From Pseudogymnoascus destructans (lineage: Eukaryota; Ascomycota; Leotiomycetes; Thelebolales; Thelebolaceae), in contig NW_020167530.1 in NCBI RefSeq assembly GCF_001641265.1, forward strand, positions 186,001 through 250,000: 64,000 nucleotides of DNA, in the 5' to 3' direction. The notes under the pieces were generated by a model. That model was not told where the DNA came from. It did not search any database and was given only the letters and a program-made list of their open reading frames with translations. Position numbers and translations under genes: made by a program. Positions 21,598 to 33,039 of the stretch are shown in pieces (the first letter of the stretch is position 1; each line of letters begins with the position of its first letter).

Positions 21598-22771
21598 AAT
21601 AGGACAGGAGTGGGATAGGAATGGGACATGCGGTATTATAGGTCAGAAGTGAAGCTGTAGATAGTAAAAATGGATTCTATTACTCCTAACTATCTTTACT
21701 ATGTGCCTATTTGTTGTAACCGGCCCCCTTTGGCACGGGACGTAAGATACTATGTCAGCGGCACTGCATAGAGGACTAGGCTGGGCGTTAGGATTCCTGG
21801 CTGTAGGTAAAGCCGGGCGTCAGGCTTCATGACTGCATAGAAGCCGGGCGTTTGGATCATCGCCAGCCTCAGCATAGTCGGGCGATTTACCCCGCTCTGC
21901 ACTGGTGCCAGGCTTCACCTCAGCATAGTCGGGCGATTTACCCCGCTCTGCACTGGTGCCAGGCTTCATAAATCAAGCTCTGGGCCTGACTGGCATTGAG
22001 AGCCGGTCTACAAATAGTACGTAGGCCCCGTAGATATGTTAAATTAATTCAATTCTATTCTATGGTCTATATACTGCAGTGTTCTGAGTGCACCACCTGC
22101 ATCCTATTTAAAGTGATAGTTCCAACGTATCCTAGAGCGTTGGTAATCCTGCAACACTATTGATATGAAGTTGAGCCGTGATGATATTATCCAAAAAGCG
22201 TTGCCAAAAAGTGGTGATTTCTGTGCTAGCGGCACTTCCATTCTTGGGTCATACCTTCAACTTCACTTCCAACCCAAACTCAACCTTCCATACCATACCC
22301 CAGGCATCAAAATGAGGGCAAAGGTTTGTTTTTATTGTATTTGACAGCTTCTACAACCTCAAGTGAGGTCGTATAACCAGTATAGAACGGTAAGTCTTTA
22401 CATTTTCTTCTTCTGGGCAAATATACCCAAGCTCCTCACAAGCTCACCAAAACAGCCATATTTATGGCCGCTGTCATCAAGCTTGACTCAAGCTCATCAT
22501 CAGCATCTCTCTAAACTCCTCGCTGCCTCCTCGCTGCCTCCTCAGCCACCTAGCAGATGAGTCTCTCCTCCTCCATTTCTCATCAAGCTCCCCCGAAATT
22601 GAGAACTTGGCTAACTTGAACCGCAGGAACCTATGCCTCTGCCAAGAACCATTTTATCTTCATGCAAAAGCTCCCTGTTGTTACCACAGATGCAAAAACT
22701 CTCCCGTTCATTTCCTCAGTGGCCAAACGAAGCCCAAGACGCACCCAAATACACAAACTTCCCCGGACAGC
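21598..22771. other. non-coding stretch with 51-bp tandem duplication
   Basis: No convincing gene. At 21867-21968 a unit of 51 bp (begins CCTCAGCATAGTCGGGCG) occurs twice in tandem, and related shorter AGCCGGGCG pieces precede it from 21790. The remainder is ordinary intergenic-type sequence. Confidence 0.5.
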
Positions 22772-22920
22772 GGCAGCCCCGATGAATGGATCCCAGCCTG
22801 GATACCAGCATCACCAAACATCCCTAGGCAGTGGCAGCCCCGACAAATGGATCCCAGCCTGGATACCGGCATCACCAAACCTTCCCACACCGACAGCGGC
22901 CATAACGAATGGATCCCGGC
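22772..22920. repeat. minisatellite, 61-bp unit, about 2.4 copies
   Basis: A unit beginning GGCAGCCCCGA (22772 and 22833) and containing AATGGATCCCAGCCTGG recurs with 61-bp period, with a diverged third partial unit to about 22920. The long frames crossing it (22607-23062 and others) read as repeats and are not convincing genes. Confidence 0.7.
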
Positions 22921-25900
22921 TGTGGGCACACAGTTCCAAGTGCCACTAGTGACAGCGAGCCCTTCTGGCTCCCCTCTAGCCGTGGTTGGTGTCGTCCTCT
23001 CCTCGCCCAACACTTGGCCTCCCACTACTCTTACAATTCGCGTAGAAGAGCTCCCTCGGTAGGTCACACCCACAGGACACCACCACGACAATCCTAGCCC
23101 TGGATATCTGGGCTATTCTCCTCGGATCCCAATTGGATTTAGGGGTCTCCCCGAAGCAGAAAAATGCGCACCCTCGCTGGCGTTGTCTGCTGCAGTAGTT
23201 GGTGACTCCCTCAGTTTTTGCATTTGTATGGGGTTTTGGGGGTCCAAAGGGGGGGCCTTTGGATTTTCGAAAAAACGGCTCTGGCACTTCTGAGGGCTGT
23301 TTTTGGCCCTGATTTTCGACTTTTGCTATGGTCGCGTTGTGGAGCTGTTTTAGGGCAGCTATCATAGCTCAGTCATAGCTGGCCCGTTACAATTGATGCT
23401 ATCGCCGGTATGTTTTCCCTGTTTTGCGCAATTCTATTTGTTTACTTTTTAGTTCTTCATTGTTCTGGCTTTGTCCCTAGTCATGGCCATTAACGGCCGA
23501 TCAAACACACAGGTAAGTTGAAGCTGTAGGGCCAAGTATTGTTTCAAATTTTCTATTTCAAATTGTGCTACCTTCTGTGCTGTGTGCAGTCTCTTTTGTT
23601 GATGCTCTCTTCTCTTTCTCCCTGTCTTCTGTTCGATGCGAATCAAACAGCTTTTGATCAAGTTTGCTATGGCAAGCTTGATCGCACTCGTTCAGGTAAG
23701 CCTGCTTTTCATTGACTCTTCTTTTTTTTTTCCTTCCGTCAATCAATCAATATCGCTCATCAGAGCTGGCTTTTTGCAGCTCTGTACGGTTTGTCCCTTC
23801 CCCCTTCCGCCCCTCCCTCCTACCCCCCTCTTATTTACCACTGCTGACTATCTGGCGCTATGATTACCCACAGGATTCTTATGTTCTTGTTGCTAGGCGA
23901 ACCCTGAGCTTCCCGACGCTCTTACACAATTTTACACACCGAATATCTCGAACAAAACTTGGAATCCTTGAGGCACAAAGGCTGGCGAGCCACACCGAAG
24001 GATACACCGGATGATAAGACTTAGCGAAGGTCTTGAAAGAGCTTGGATTACAAACACAAGGAAACCTGGGGTAATTCGGGGGGGGGGGGTTTAGAGGAGT
24101 GGCCGGGAGCTCTGGCGGTTGTCTGTTGTCGCCGGTCAAACGGGGCATCATGACATGGATAGGTGAGGGCAGAAGGGGGGGTGAGGGGTAGATATCTGTA
24201 TGTAGTAATAAGAAGAGTCTTACCTTGATTACCTGTCTTTGCCTCGTGAGCCGTCCACTCGGCATGACTGTTTACTCTGGACCTTCTGCGCACCGTCATG
24301 AGCCAGTTATGGCTGGCCGAACAGTCCAAGGGCTAAATTACAGTGGTGGCCTGGTCTCATCAACACTCACCGGCCATGCATCAGAACAGTCAATTTCAAC
24401 GTTTACGGATAGCCTCAATTTACAATCTACAGACACAAACCCGTCTTTTTCAACCCTCCATTCCGACCGTAGGAACGGTCTTTTTACCAATTGGTCTTAC
24501 TTCGGCCGCGCCAGGACCGCTCCTGGCTCCATCCACATTACGGGTGGTCCGAGCGCCTTTCGGGGTCTCCGGACCGTGCTGGGACCACTCCAAATTTATG
24601 TTGCGCGCCGGTAAGGTAAAGCTCTTATCGGAGCCCTAGGCGAAGAGCGATCCGAATTCCAGTACTGATTCAAAAACTTTCGAGGGAGGACATAGGGCCG
24701 AGCATCGTGGAAGAAAGCGTAATACAAGTTCAAGAATTTAGATGAGTTTTCTAGCTCTGATATCGGCCCTGCTGTGGTTTCATTGGCAGTACCAACAGGA
24801 GAAGAGATCGATCGGACTCGTTCTCAAATCGAAGCTGCTGCTCGTGGAATCAATGCGTTGTCGGGTTTGTATCACTCGTGGATCTAGACTGCGTCTCCTC
24901 CTCTCCATCGGCATCTCTCCATTCGATAAGATCTGGCGTTGCTCCAAGATAGCCAGTTTGCCGCGCCCTCGCCTCGACTCGGCGTAGATGAGGTTTTGTC
25001 ACTTCCGATACACTGTGTGAACGCCGGAGAAATTGCATCACATTTAGTATGGCGGCTACGGCATGGAATGCATGCCAGAGAAGTCTGAGCCAGAAAAGTC
25101 GTAATCCAGCCCTAATTGAAATAAGGCTACCCTTGTTAGCAACTACGCCGTATTGATCCATGCCCTCTGGATGGAACCAGGCGGTTAAATACGGGGTATT
25201 CATGCTACAGCTCTTGATCTACACCGTTCATACGTTGGAGTTGCGGGCTAGTCTTCTCAATTGAACAGCTATTGTGGCCTATATATATATATATAACCGG
25301 AAATTTACAATGGATATGCCTGATAGTGGTGAAGGGGGCAGAAGGGGGATATATACGGGATAAGGGATAGAGGTCAGCATCGTTAGTACTAAATTAATAT
25401 TCGCATCCCACAGTGTGGATAGACCTCGGGGGGTGGGTGCAAGACCGACTGGATTCACAATTCCTCAAAATCCAGACTTGTGCACTTGAAAATTCTCTAG
25501 AATTTGAAGGTTTGATAGCGGGGCTTTATATATAATACACATGGGTTCCACTATTGAATATTTGAGTTCTAGACGCCACCGAAAATATGACACCTCCAAT
25601 CATCTCCCGCTGGTGCCTAGGCCGCCTTGGCCGAGGGTCCAAATGAAGATAAGGGACACACTATTTCAGACCACAGGTTACTGGGACCTATCATACACGT
25701 GCTATTTCTGAGTTCAATGTTTTTATACCCTTTACTTTATCCCGCCACTCATTCATCGGGCTCGGGTCATAGTGTCTGGCGTACCTTCTGTTTGGTCACA
25801 GTGAGCCAGAGCTGGTCCTGGTCGACGCGCGCGAGATCGTCGGAACTCTGGAAAACGGAGGAGGTCTTGAGGCCCTGGCGCGCGGCATGGAGTTTTCTTG

Positions 25901-26043
25901 CTGAGATCGAGCGCGGGAGGGAGGGTTTCGGGGCCGCATGACTATGAGAATCTCTCTCGCACAGTATATCATTTATAGAGCAATATAAATCAAGGAAAGC
26001 TGCATCATTTTCTATTCCACTTGCGAAATCGCTTCTGTTTACA
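22921..26043. other. largely non-coding stretch
   Basis: No gene is well supported. A run of 13 G occurs near 24080 and an AT microsatellite near 25281. A segment at 24739-24887 reads DEFSSSDIGPAVVSLAVPTG and ends GINALSGLYHSWI-stop, which looks protein-like and could be the last exon of a decayed gene, but an in-frame TAA lies just upstream and no start was found. Confidence 0.4.
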
Positions 26044-26633
26044 TCAGACTTCTTTATATGGACTCCCACGGCCATCCTTATGCATAATAACCAATCCATT
26101 AGCGGTGGGTTCAAATACCGCCATCTCCATCGTCTTTTTGTAAAACTTTATGCGAGGTTCACCCTTCGTAAACAGCATTGCGCGGCGGAGATCGGGCCAC
26201 GAATCTAGGGTTTCGTTGATACATTCCATCAGCCATCGGCCTAGGCCACTCGCCTGATGTTCGGGGATGATGAAGACGTCCGTGAGGTAGGCAAAGCTGG
26301 ATTCGTCCGTCACGAGACGGCCGAGGCCAATCTGGGTAAGGGAACCACGGCCTAGAGGCGGTCAGAATGAGAACCGAGTTGTGAGGTATAATAAGTTGGA
26401 AGAGTAATATTATTCTACTTACCCGCGATATCGGAGGAGGATTCGGGTAGCATATAGACGCCGAAACAAAGAGACTTGGACAGCATCTTCTTCATTCTGT
26501 CTTCGGGCATGCCATTGGTCCAGTACATGTAGTCCGCATTGAACGCCTTAGTTATAACATCGATCTGGAGCAAATCCTGGGATGTGGAGATTAGGAATTG
26601 GTCCTTGTACCATTCTGTCTTGCTTGCCGACAT
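26044..26633 (-). CDS. GNAT-family N-acetyltransferase
   Basis: Two exons on the minus strand (26633-26423 and 26351-26044) join in frame across a 71-bp intron to 172 residues, a typical single-domain GNAT length. The acetyl-CoA-binding motif A is visible as FIIPEHQASGLGRWLM (Q-x-x-G-x-G), following a beta strand after AYLTDV. GNAT enzymes transfer acetyl from acetyl-CoA to an amine; the substrate is unknown and the protein resembles small uncharacterised fungal members. I place the start at 26633 (MSASKTEW); a longer frame to 26651 adds six residues. It lies inside the segment I infer was inverted with the hAT break. No damage is seen. Confidence 0.85.
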
Positions 26634-27012
26634 TCTAGATTGAAAAAACAAGTGAAAATTTGTTCGTATGTAATTGACAGCTGGTATTTATTGCCCTCTG
26701 TAAATATTGTCGATATTGTTCACTAGCGATATATATTCCTCGCTGACTCACAGCTAGGCTGCGCACTGGGTACTCACGAGTCGACAGTGTTCGGCAGATA
26801 CTACCCAGGTAGTATCTGGGTCCTCGCCAGGTAAGGTAAGTATCTGAGCGACTTTGCTCAGGTAAGGTAGGTATTTACAGATACTTTAGCAGGTAGTTGA
26901 GCCTCAATTCCGTATACAAAAATGACGCTTTTGATATTTGAAATAGATAATGATATGTAACTTAAGTTATAGTATAATGAACTTCAGTTTCATCATAAAT
27001 TATGTAATTAAG
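26634..27012. other. AT-rich gap holding the probable inversion breakpoint
   Basis: Between the GNAT gene and the first paired hexamer site of the hAT element (27013). It contains several short AGGTAAGGTA/GGTAGTA repeats at 26808-26895. No gene. The join between host sequence and the displaced hAT body should lie in or near here, but I cannot place it. Confidence 0.4.
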
Positions 27013-27101
27013 CGTTACTGTATACCGTTACTGTCACGACTGAAATACTAAAGACAGGTTGTGAAATCATCAATTGACTATTTATACAAGAACACACTAA
27101 T

Positions 27102-27727
27102 TTATCTAATGCTGCGAGAATTGGCGAACCAGGACACAAGCTGCATATCCTTGTTCTGGATGGTGATATGCTTGGCGTGGATGGCGCACATGTTGGCCCC
27201 TTCGCACTATTAGTATAGTTTTTGTAGGTGTTCATAGAGACAGCTTACCTTCGAAGTATGACACAAGGTGGGCCTCAGCGGCCTCTTGGAGGGCACAGAT
27301 GGCAGTAGACTGGAAGCGGAGGTCTGACATGAAGCTTTGCGCGACTTCACGAACAAGACGCTGGAATGGGAGTTTGGGGAGGATGAGGGCGGCCGACTTC
27401 TGGTAGTGTCGGATCTCGGCGACGATCCGTTCTTTCATATAAGTTAGTAGTGTGAACAATATTCTATTAGAAAAGAATAGCATACTGTTGACAGAAGCCT
27501 TGCTCAAAGGAGGGACAGGGCGAGGGGCTTGTTGTGGGAAGTTGGAGCCAGGGTGATCCCGCTCCCAGTTCCTTTTCTGGGCATTGTAGCTCCAGATCTT
27601 TTCTTGGCGGGCTCGGCGCGCAGTCTTGTGAATATCGACTGTTTGTTGAGTTAGTAACCTTGTATTGCTTGTAGGGTAGGGTGGAATACTTACCGTGGCG
27701 CTCAGGCTTTTGCTTGGTGCGAGCCAT
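27102..27727 (-). CDS. divergent histone H3-like protein carried by the hAT element
   Basis: Four exons on the minus strand (27727-27694, 27638-27486, 27431-27249, 27199-27102) join in frame to 155 residues; introns are 55, 54 and 49 bp with fungal signals. The first six residues are MARTKQ, as in canonical H3, but the rest of the tail (residues 7-60) is unlike H3 and lacks the ARKS repeats around K9/K27. Residues 66-145 are a clear H3 fold: EIRHYQKS, LPKLPFQRLVREVAQ, DLRFQSTAICALQEA and CAIHAKHITI. The C-terminal helix end differs (SWFANSRSIR). Canonical H3 is about 135 residues. The loop between the second and third blocks is not lengthened as in CENP-A. It would act in chromatin; role in transposition or silencing evasion is inference. 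All frames are intact. Confidence 0.88.
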
Positions 27728-28356
27728 GGTACAGATGTGAGCGAGAGCGATATCTAAAACATGTTAATTTGCCATATTGTAGCAATTTGGCGTTACTGCT
27801 GGGCGTTACTGTAGTTGTAACGCCCAAAGAACAAAAGGGGTGAACTTACAAAGGTTGGTGACAGAAGGAAAAATTGCTAGAACTTGTATATTAGTAAAAT
27901 AAACACAATACCGTTACTCTACAGCGTTACTGTAGGGTTAAATCAAATGTAAAGAAGATTGAACTTACCAATGTTGCTAGACGCGTTATCTCAGAATTGT
28001 TGTAGAAGTTAGGATCGAATTCGAAGTAAGGGCGCTTAAGTGTTGTTGCAAACAAAAAAAACTCCGTTTCTTGTTCCAAATCCGGACGTGTCAATAACAA
28101 AGAATAGTACGAGTAAGTTAGCAAAGAAACCACCCTTACATTTGATTACCTCTGATTATTAACTTCCTTTTAGATTTCCAAATTTATTGACTATACCGAC
28201 CCCGACCAGTAAGTAGTTGCGCCCCTACTTTCAAAAGACGTCCGCCTTGTTAGCACATTGAAGTACTCTCACAACAGTATAATCAAAGCCAGTGCTAACA
28301 GTAACGCCCTATAGTAACGCTCATCAGCTCCAAATCGCCTCTAACGCAACTTTACC
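27728..28356. promoter_or_regulatory. shared promoter of the H3-like and acidic-tail genes
   Basis: The two start codons (27727 minus, 28357 plus) face away from each other across 629 bp. Three paired hexamer sites with 13-bp period lie in it, at 27791-27809, 27912-27930 and 28301-28319, the last only 38 bp before the plus-strand ATG. This arrangement suggests coordinated expression, as for core histone gene pairs. Confidence 0.5.
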
Positions 28357-29242
28357 ATGTCGTCTCCAGCCACTGTGAAGTCATATGAGGAGAGACGCGC
28401 GGAAGTCATTGCAGCTACTGCCCACACCATTGAGCTCGCTCAGAATGCGGACCGACAGGTATAACAATCCTACCATCCTGATATCAATTGTTCTAGAGCT
28501 GATAGCAAAGCTAGGCTATGAGCCGTGCACGCCGTACCCGCCAGGGTAAAGATGACTGGGAGGGCCTTACGGCCAATGAACAAGCTGCCGTGTTAGCTAC
28601 AACGCAGCAGGATATCATGGACAGGCGCACCGCTCGTGGTATTGACACCAATTCCCGCCTCACAGCAGCTATTAATGATGAGAGTGCGGCTATTGCGGCC
28701 ATTAATGCAGAGGAGCTGGAGGAGAAGTTGAAGGCCCTACCAAAGGGCAAAGGCAAAGCTGTAAGTAATAGCTAAAACATGACGATACTATCTAACATAA
28801 TGGTTAGACTGGCAAGACATCGACTAGCGACAGCGGTGAAGAAAATACCTTAAAGGATATCTGGGCCAGCAACATGGTCCCAGTCATTGAGCGCTGGGAG
28901 CGCAATATTGCCCTTGCTGGCAACATCCTTATGCCCGAACTCTCAAGGAAGGAGATCGAAGAGTTTGCTGGGGGGGTTAGCAACCCTGATAATATCAAAG
29001 AGTTCGTGAAGCAGTGGGAGAATAACAGCAATGCTGATGTTGAAGATGGGCTGGTAGATTTTGATGATGATGGTGAAGAAGTGGAGGTGGTTATATCAGA
29101 GGATGAGGAGGACGATGATGAGGACGAGGATAGCCTCAACGGCTTCATTGTCGGGGTTCGTGTAGAGGAGGAGGAGGAGGTGGAGGAGGAGGAGGAGGAA
29201 GAAGAGGAGGAGGAGGAGAAGGAGGAGGAGGAGGAGGAGTAA
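28357..29242 (+). CDS. acidic-tail protein, candidate histone chaperone (hypothetical)
   Basis: Three exons (28357-28458, 28515-28760, 28808-29242) join in frame to 260 residues. The N-terminal two thirds are charged and probably helical (SYEERRAEVIAATAHTIE, later AAINAEELEEKLKALPKGK). The C-terminal third turns acidic and ends in a Glu run encoded by GAG repeats (29162-29240). Long acidic tails occur in histone chaperones such as nucleoplasmin, Nap1 and Chz1 types and bind basic histones. I see no named domain, so the chaperone idea rests on composition and on the head-to-head position with an H3-like gene. No disruptions are seen. It could alternatively be a transposon accessory DNA-mimic protein. 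Confidence 0.7.
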
Positions 29243-29393
29243 ATTCACGTCGTATACTGTACTATAGTATACTTAACCAATGGAATTTTTGTGGTTACTG
29301 AATTCCATTTTGAGATCTTCTGCCGTTACTATCTGCCGTTACTATCTAATAAAACTATTTGTCAGTACTCCGAATAGTGACTACTGTACTCAT

Positions 29394-29710
29394 AGTAACG
29401 GCCAGCAGTAACGGAAGAGAGCCCAAAAGCAAAAAGTCAGCATGCTTCTACTCCTCGGCTGAGCCAAGGAACACAGTCCGACCAATTAACAGTCAAACGC
29501 CTATTTTGCAATTCCAATTCATATTACACTAGCTAGGATATACAGACTCTGCATCCAATAAAAATAAGGGCTACTACTCATCATCTCGGTTACACGTAGG
29601 CTACAGTAACGGCCACCAGTAACGGAAGAGAGCCCAAAAGCAAAAAGCCAGCATGCTTCTACTCCTCGGCTGAGCCAAGGAATACAGCCCGGCCAATTAA
29701 CAATCAAATG
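29394..29710. repeat. direct repeat, two copies of about 105 bp, 211 bp apart
   Basis: Both copies begin with a paired GTAACG site and continue GGAAGAGAGCCCAAAAGC through CTACTCCTCGGCTGAGCC. Differences between them are transitions. They are candidates for regulatory duplications inside the hAT element. Confidence 0.8.
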
Positions 29711-30029
29711 TCGGTTATACAGTTTAACTTTATATTATGCTACATAGGAAATATAATCGATCTGTATCTACTTAGGGTTATACACACTGCTCATTATCTT
29801 GTTATATGCTGTAGCAACAGCTAATAGTACTAGATATAGCTTCGGACTTTGAAATAAGATAGGGCTAATGTAGCAAATTGTTAAGCCAATGAAACCAAAT
29901 TGCTGATTTTGTAATTTAAAACTCGTAAGCGTTACTCTCTAGCGTTATGGTAAACCTAATTAGAGCTAGACAAAATTGTTTAACTCCATAATACTATGTT
30001 CAACTAACACAAAATAGGAATAGCAAAGA

Positions 30030-30113
30030 GTAACGGCAATGAGTAACGGCAATGCATAATGGCAATGCGTAACGGCAAAGAGTAACGGCAAAGAGTAACG
30101 ACAAAGAGTTCAA
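30030..30113 (+). repeat. iteron-like array, six units of 13 bp
   Basis: Hexamer GTAACG starts at 30030, 30043, 30069, 30082 and 30095, with a degenerate ATAATG at 30056; each is followed by a 7-bp spacer of type GCAAWGA. The period is exactly 13 bp, the same as the pairs elsewhere in the element. It lies 170-250 bp upstream of the transposase start. Confidence 0.88.
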
Positions 30114-30283
30114 ATATTACCCTATTGCAATGTGGCATTCTTGTATTCTGTACTACCATTTGTTCTGTTGCAAAAGACTATGAAGAAATGGCCGTCCTTC
30201 CAAAAGGCCTCACTTAACATTCATCATTCGTCTGATTGACCTACACTCCTACTACAGTACATTTTCTCTATCCTCTTAACAAC

Positions 30284-33039
30284 ATGTCGAGCCCAAGCCC
30301 ATTTACAATGATGAATCAGTCACAATTTGAGCATCCGCTTACCTCTGACACTGAGGATATCAACTCACCTTTCGAGCCAGCACTTATCTTCTCCCAAGAT
30401 GATGTACTGAGTGGAATTGAAGCTCCTCTTGATGAACTTCTTGAAAAACTACCCAAGTCTCCTAATAATCGATATGTTATATGGAAGGAGGATACCGCTA
30501 ACGAATGGCATCAATGGTGGACTGCGAAGATTTCAAACAACATCAATCGAGAGATATTCCGACATATGGTTTGGACAAGGTCGAAGAGGTCCTTAATATG
30601 GACTCAATTCTACCAAGGAGCTGAGGTCCGAACTGGCAATCCTAAGGTACTATGTCAGTTGTGTTGGAGGGCTTTTGCACACCCTAAGCTTCGACAAGGT
30701 GGGAGTAGCACATCTACTTTAACCCGACACACCAAATCTGGCGCTTGTAGTAGAAAGGATGGATCGCAAACTCATTTACACTTAGTAAGTTATCTATCCA
30801 GTGGTCTAGAGTAACGTTCTAGAGTAACGCTAATGACCTTCTTTAGCTGCCGCGTGCGCATTTGGAAAGGAATACCATACAGCCTTTCACACATACAGCA
30901 TGGCGAGAGCAGTTGATTATAGCCATAATTTCATCAAGCCTCCCTTTTCGAATAGTGGAGAACAAGGAGGTGCGAAAGGTTCTAAACATGTTGAAACCCG
31001 ACCTGGAAATTCCACACCGGACAGTTATACGCAAAGAATTAACAATGCAATTTAACAACGTCATGGAGAAGCTACTATTGGATTTACCGCCTATGGCAAA
31101 GGTTTCAATTGCCCTTGATGGATGGCAAAGTCCGTTCAAATTAGCGTTCTTAGCAATTACTGTGTATTATATCACTGATGATTGGCAATGGAGAGAGGTG
31201 AGCAGATTATAACTTATATAATAATATATTAACTTACTAACATACATCTTATAGTGTCTTATTGGTTTCGAGCCAATGACTGGAGTCCATTCAGGACAAA
31301 ATATGGCAGCTGTTGTACACAATGTACTGGAACAATTCAATATTACGGGACGACTTTTTTGCATGACAACTGATAATGCATCAAACAATGGAACAATGCG
31401 CAAGGAACTTGAGAGCTACATGAGAAGTACTACACAAGAAGTAGAGTGGAGTAGTGATGCAACAAAAATACCATGCATGGCGCATGTTATACAGCTAGTT
31501 GTAAAAGCTATGCTAAAGGCCTTCAATGTCGACATGGCTGAAGAAGTTATAGATGTTACTGGTGTTTCAATTACTGATGATACGACAGTCACATCAGCTA
31601 TTAGAAAGGTTAGTCCATGATAGTAACGCTTGATAGTAACGCTAACTGACGTCAAATACACAGATACGCACTCTTAGCAATCTTGTGAGCAGGTCTGCAA
31701 AGAAAACTGAATTATTGCTCCAGAAGCAATCTGATATAGAAGCAAAGAGACTACTGCGGCTAAAACGGGATATTGATATATGCTGGAATTCTACATATGA
31801 CATGATAGTCCGAGCGATAAGACTACGCATCCCAATTAAAAGTTGGCTTGAGGAACAGATTATTAAGGAGCCTCATCTTGATCAATTCGCATTATCACCA
31901 ACCGACTGGAAAAAACTAAAATACTTAGTCGCTCTTCTGCGGCCCTTTGCAGAATTTACTCATCTTATTGGAAACACGAAAGACACTACAATCAACCATA
32001 CATGGAATCTATACAATACATTATTTGACCATCTTGATGATATTAATCAAAAGCTATATAACAAGGATACAGCATCTAACCTTGGGTAGACGAGTTTACT
32101 GCTGCTATTACTGCAGGTGTTGCAAAGTTAAGGCACTATTATACTGAAACTGGTGGTCCTGTTGAACAGACGTATGCTCTTGCTGCAATTCTTGATCCAT
32201 CTCAGAAACTGGACATTTTTAACGCTCCTGAATGGGACCGTTCCCACTCAAAGAAGTACCGCCAAATATTCTTAGATTACTGGAAGGCTTACTATCAAAA
32301 AGATTCGAGGGACCAGCATGAGGCAGTACCGCCTTGCCCCTATACACCAACAAGTCTTAATGCGGTATTTCGGATAAACCGGCAGCTACATAAAGGGTGG
32401 CAGAGCCCATCAAGTACCAGCTATAATGAAGCTGAGCGTTATTTAAATGCGCCAGTGGTTAGTGCTGATGCAGATACTCCAGTGCTCCTAGTGTGGAAGA
32501 CCTTAGAGCTCTCTTACCCTTCAGTTGCGAAGATGGCAAGGGATATCCTTGCAGTACCAGGTAAGCTCCTACAGTAACGGTTAAGAGTAACGCAAATATC
32601 TTACAAATCGCTTTAAACAGCTACTGGTACTGGAGTTGAGCGCATATTTAATATTGCCCGCGATATCCATGAATACCACAGGGCACAAATGAGTACGGCT
32701 ACAGTTCGAGAGTCGATGATTGTTAAACACTATCATAGGTATAAGTGGGAACTTGATAATCATTGGGATAATATAGACCATGTATTTGGCGCTCCTGACC
32801 CAGACTCTATAATTGAGGACTCTGATCGACAAGTTGCTATGACGATGGTAATATCATCTGACGAGGAGGATGCTGAACAAGACCTACCAGACCCATCAAC
32901 GCCACATAGAGCTACACAAGGTCGCAATGGAAGATTGGAAACTCAGAGGAAGCGAAATTTTGGGGTTCTAAATAAGGACCTTCAGAATGATGAAGCCTCC
33001 ATTGATACTCCTCGACATTCGCAACGACTTAGAAGGTAG
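30284..33039 (+). CDS. hAT-family transposase (one frameshift)
   Basis: Five exons (30284-30784, 30847-31197, 31255-31608, 31664-32560, 32621-33039) would encode about 840 residues. A BED-like zinc finger lies near residues 120-155 (VLCQLCW ... LTRHTKSGAC), then the RNase H-like core with IALDGWQS and TTDNASNN carrying the catalytic Asp residues, and the C-terminal hATC dimerisation block (SYPSVAKMARDILAVPATGTGVERIF). ATG 30284 is preferred over 30236 because of context; both are in frame. One base appears missing near 32080 (the frame jumps to continue PWVDEFTAAITAG), so this copy is probably inactive. Three of its four introns contain a paired 13-bp-period site. The tail is acidic then basic. 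Confidence 0.88.

Larger units (their letters stand above)
29243..30283. other. intergenic region within the hAT element, repeats and paired sites
   Basis: No gene. It contains paired hexamer sites at 29324-29342, 29395-29413, 29606-29624 and 29930-29948, the six-unit array at 30030-30113, and a roughly 105-bp direct repeat (29394-29499 and 29605-29710). Following it is the promoter of the transposase gene. Confidence 0.65.

Noticed and set aside
22607..23062. 151-codon frame as a gene
   Set aside because: It crosses a 61-bp minisatellite and its repeats appear in all frames; no domain or convincing start.
24225..24614. 129-codon plus-strand frame
   Set aside because: No recognisable features, overlapping frames of equal quality, and no splice or promoter context.
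27102..27727. identification as CENP-A (centromeric H3)
   Set aside because: The loop before the long helix is not extended and the tail keeps MARTKQ; location in a transposon also speaks against it, though phylogeny is needed.
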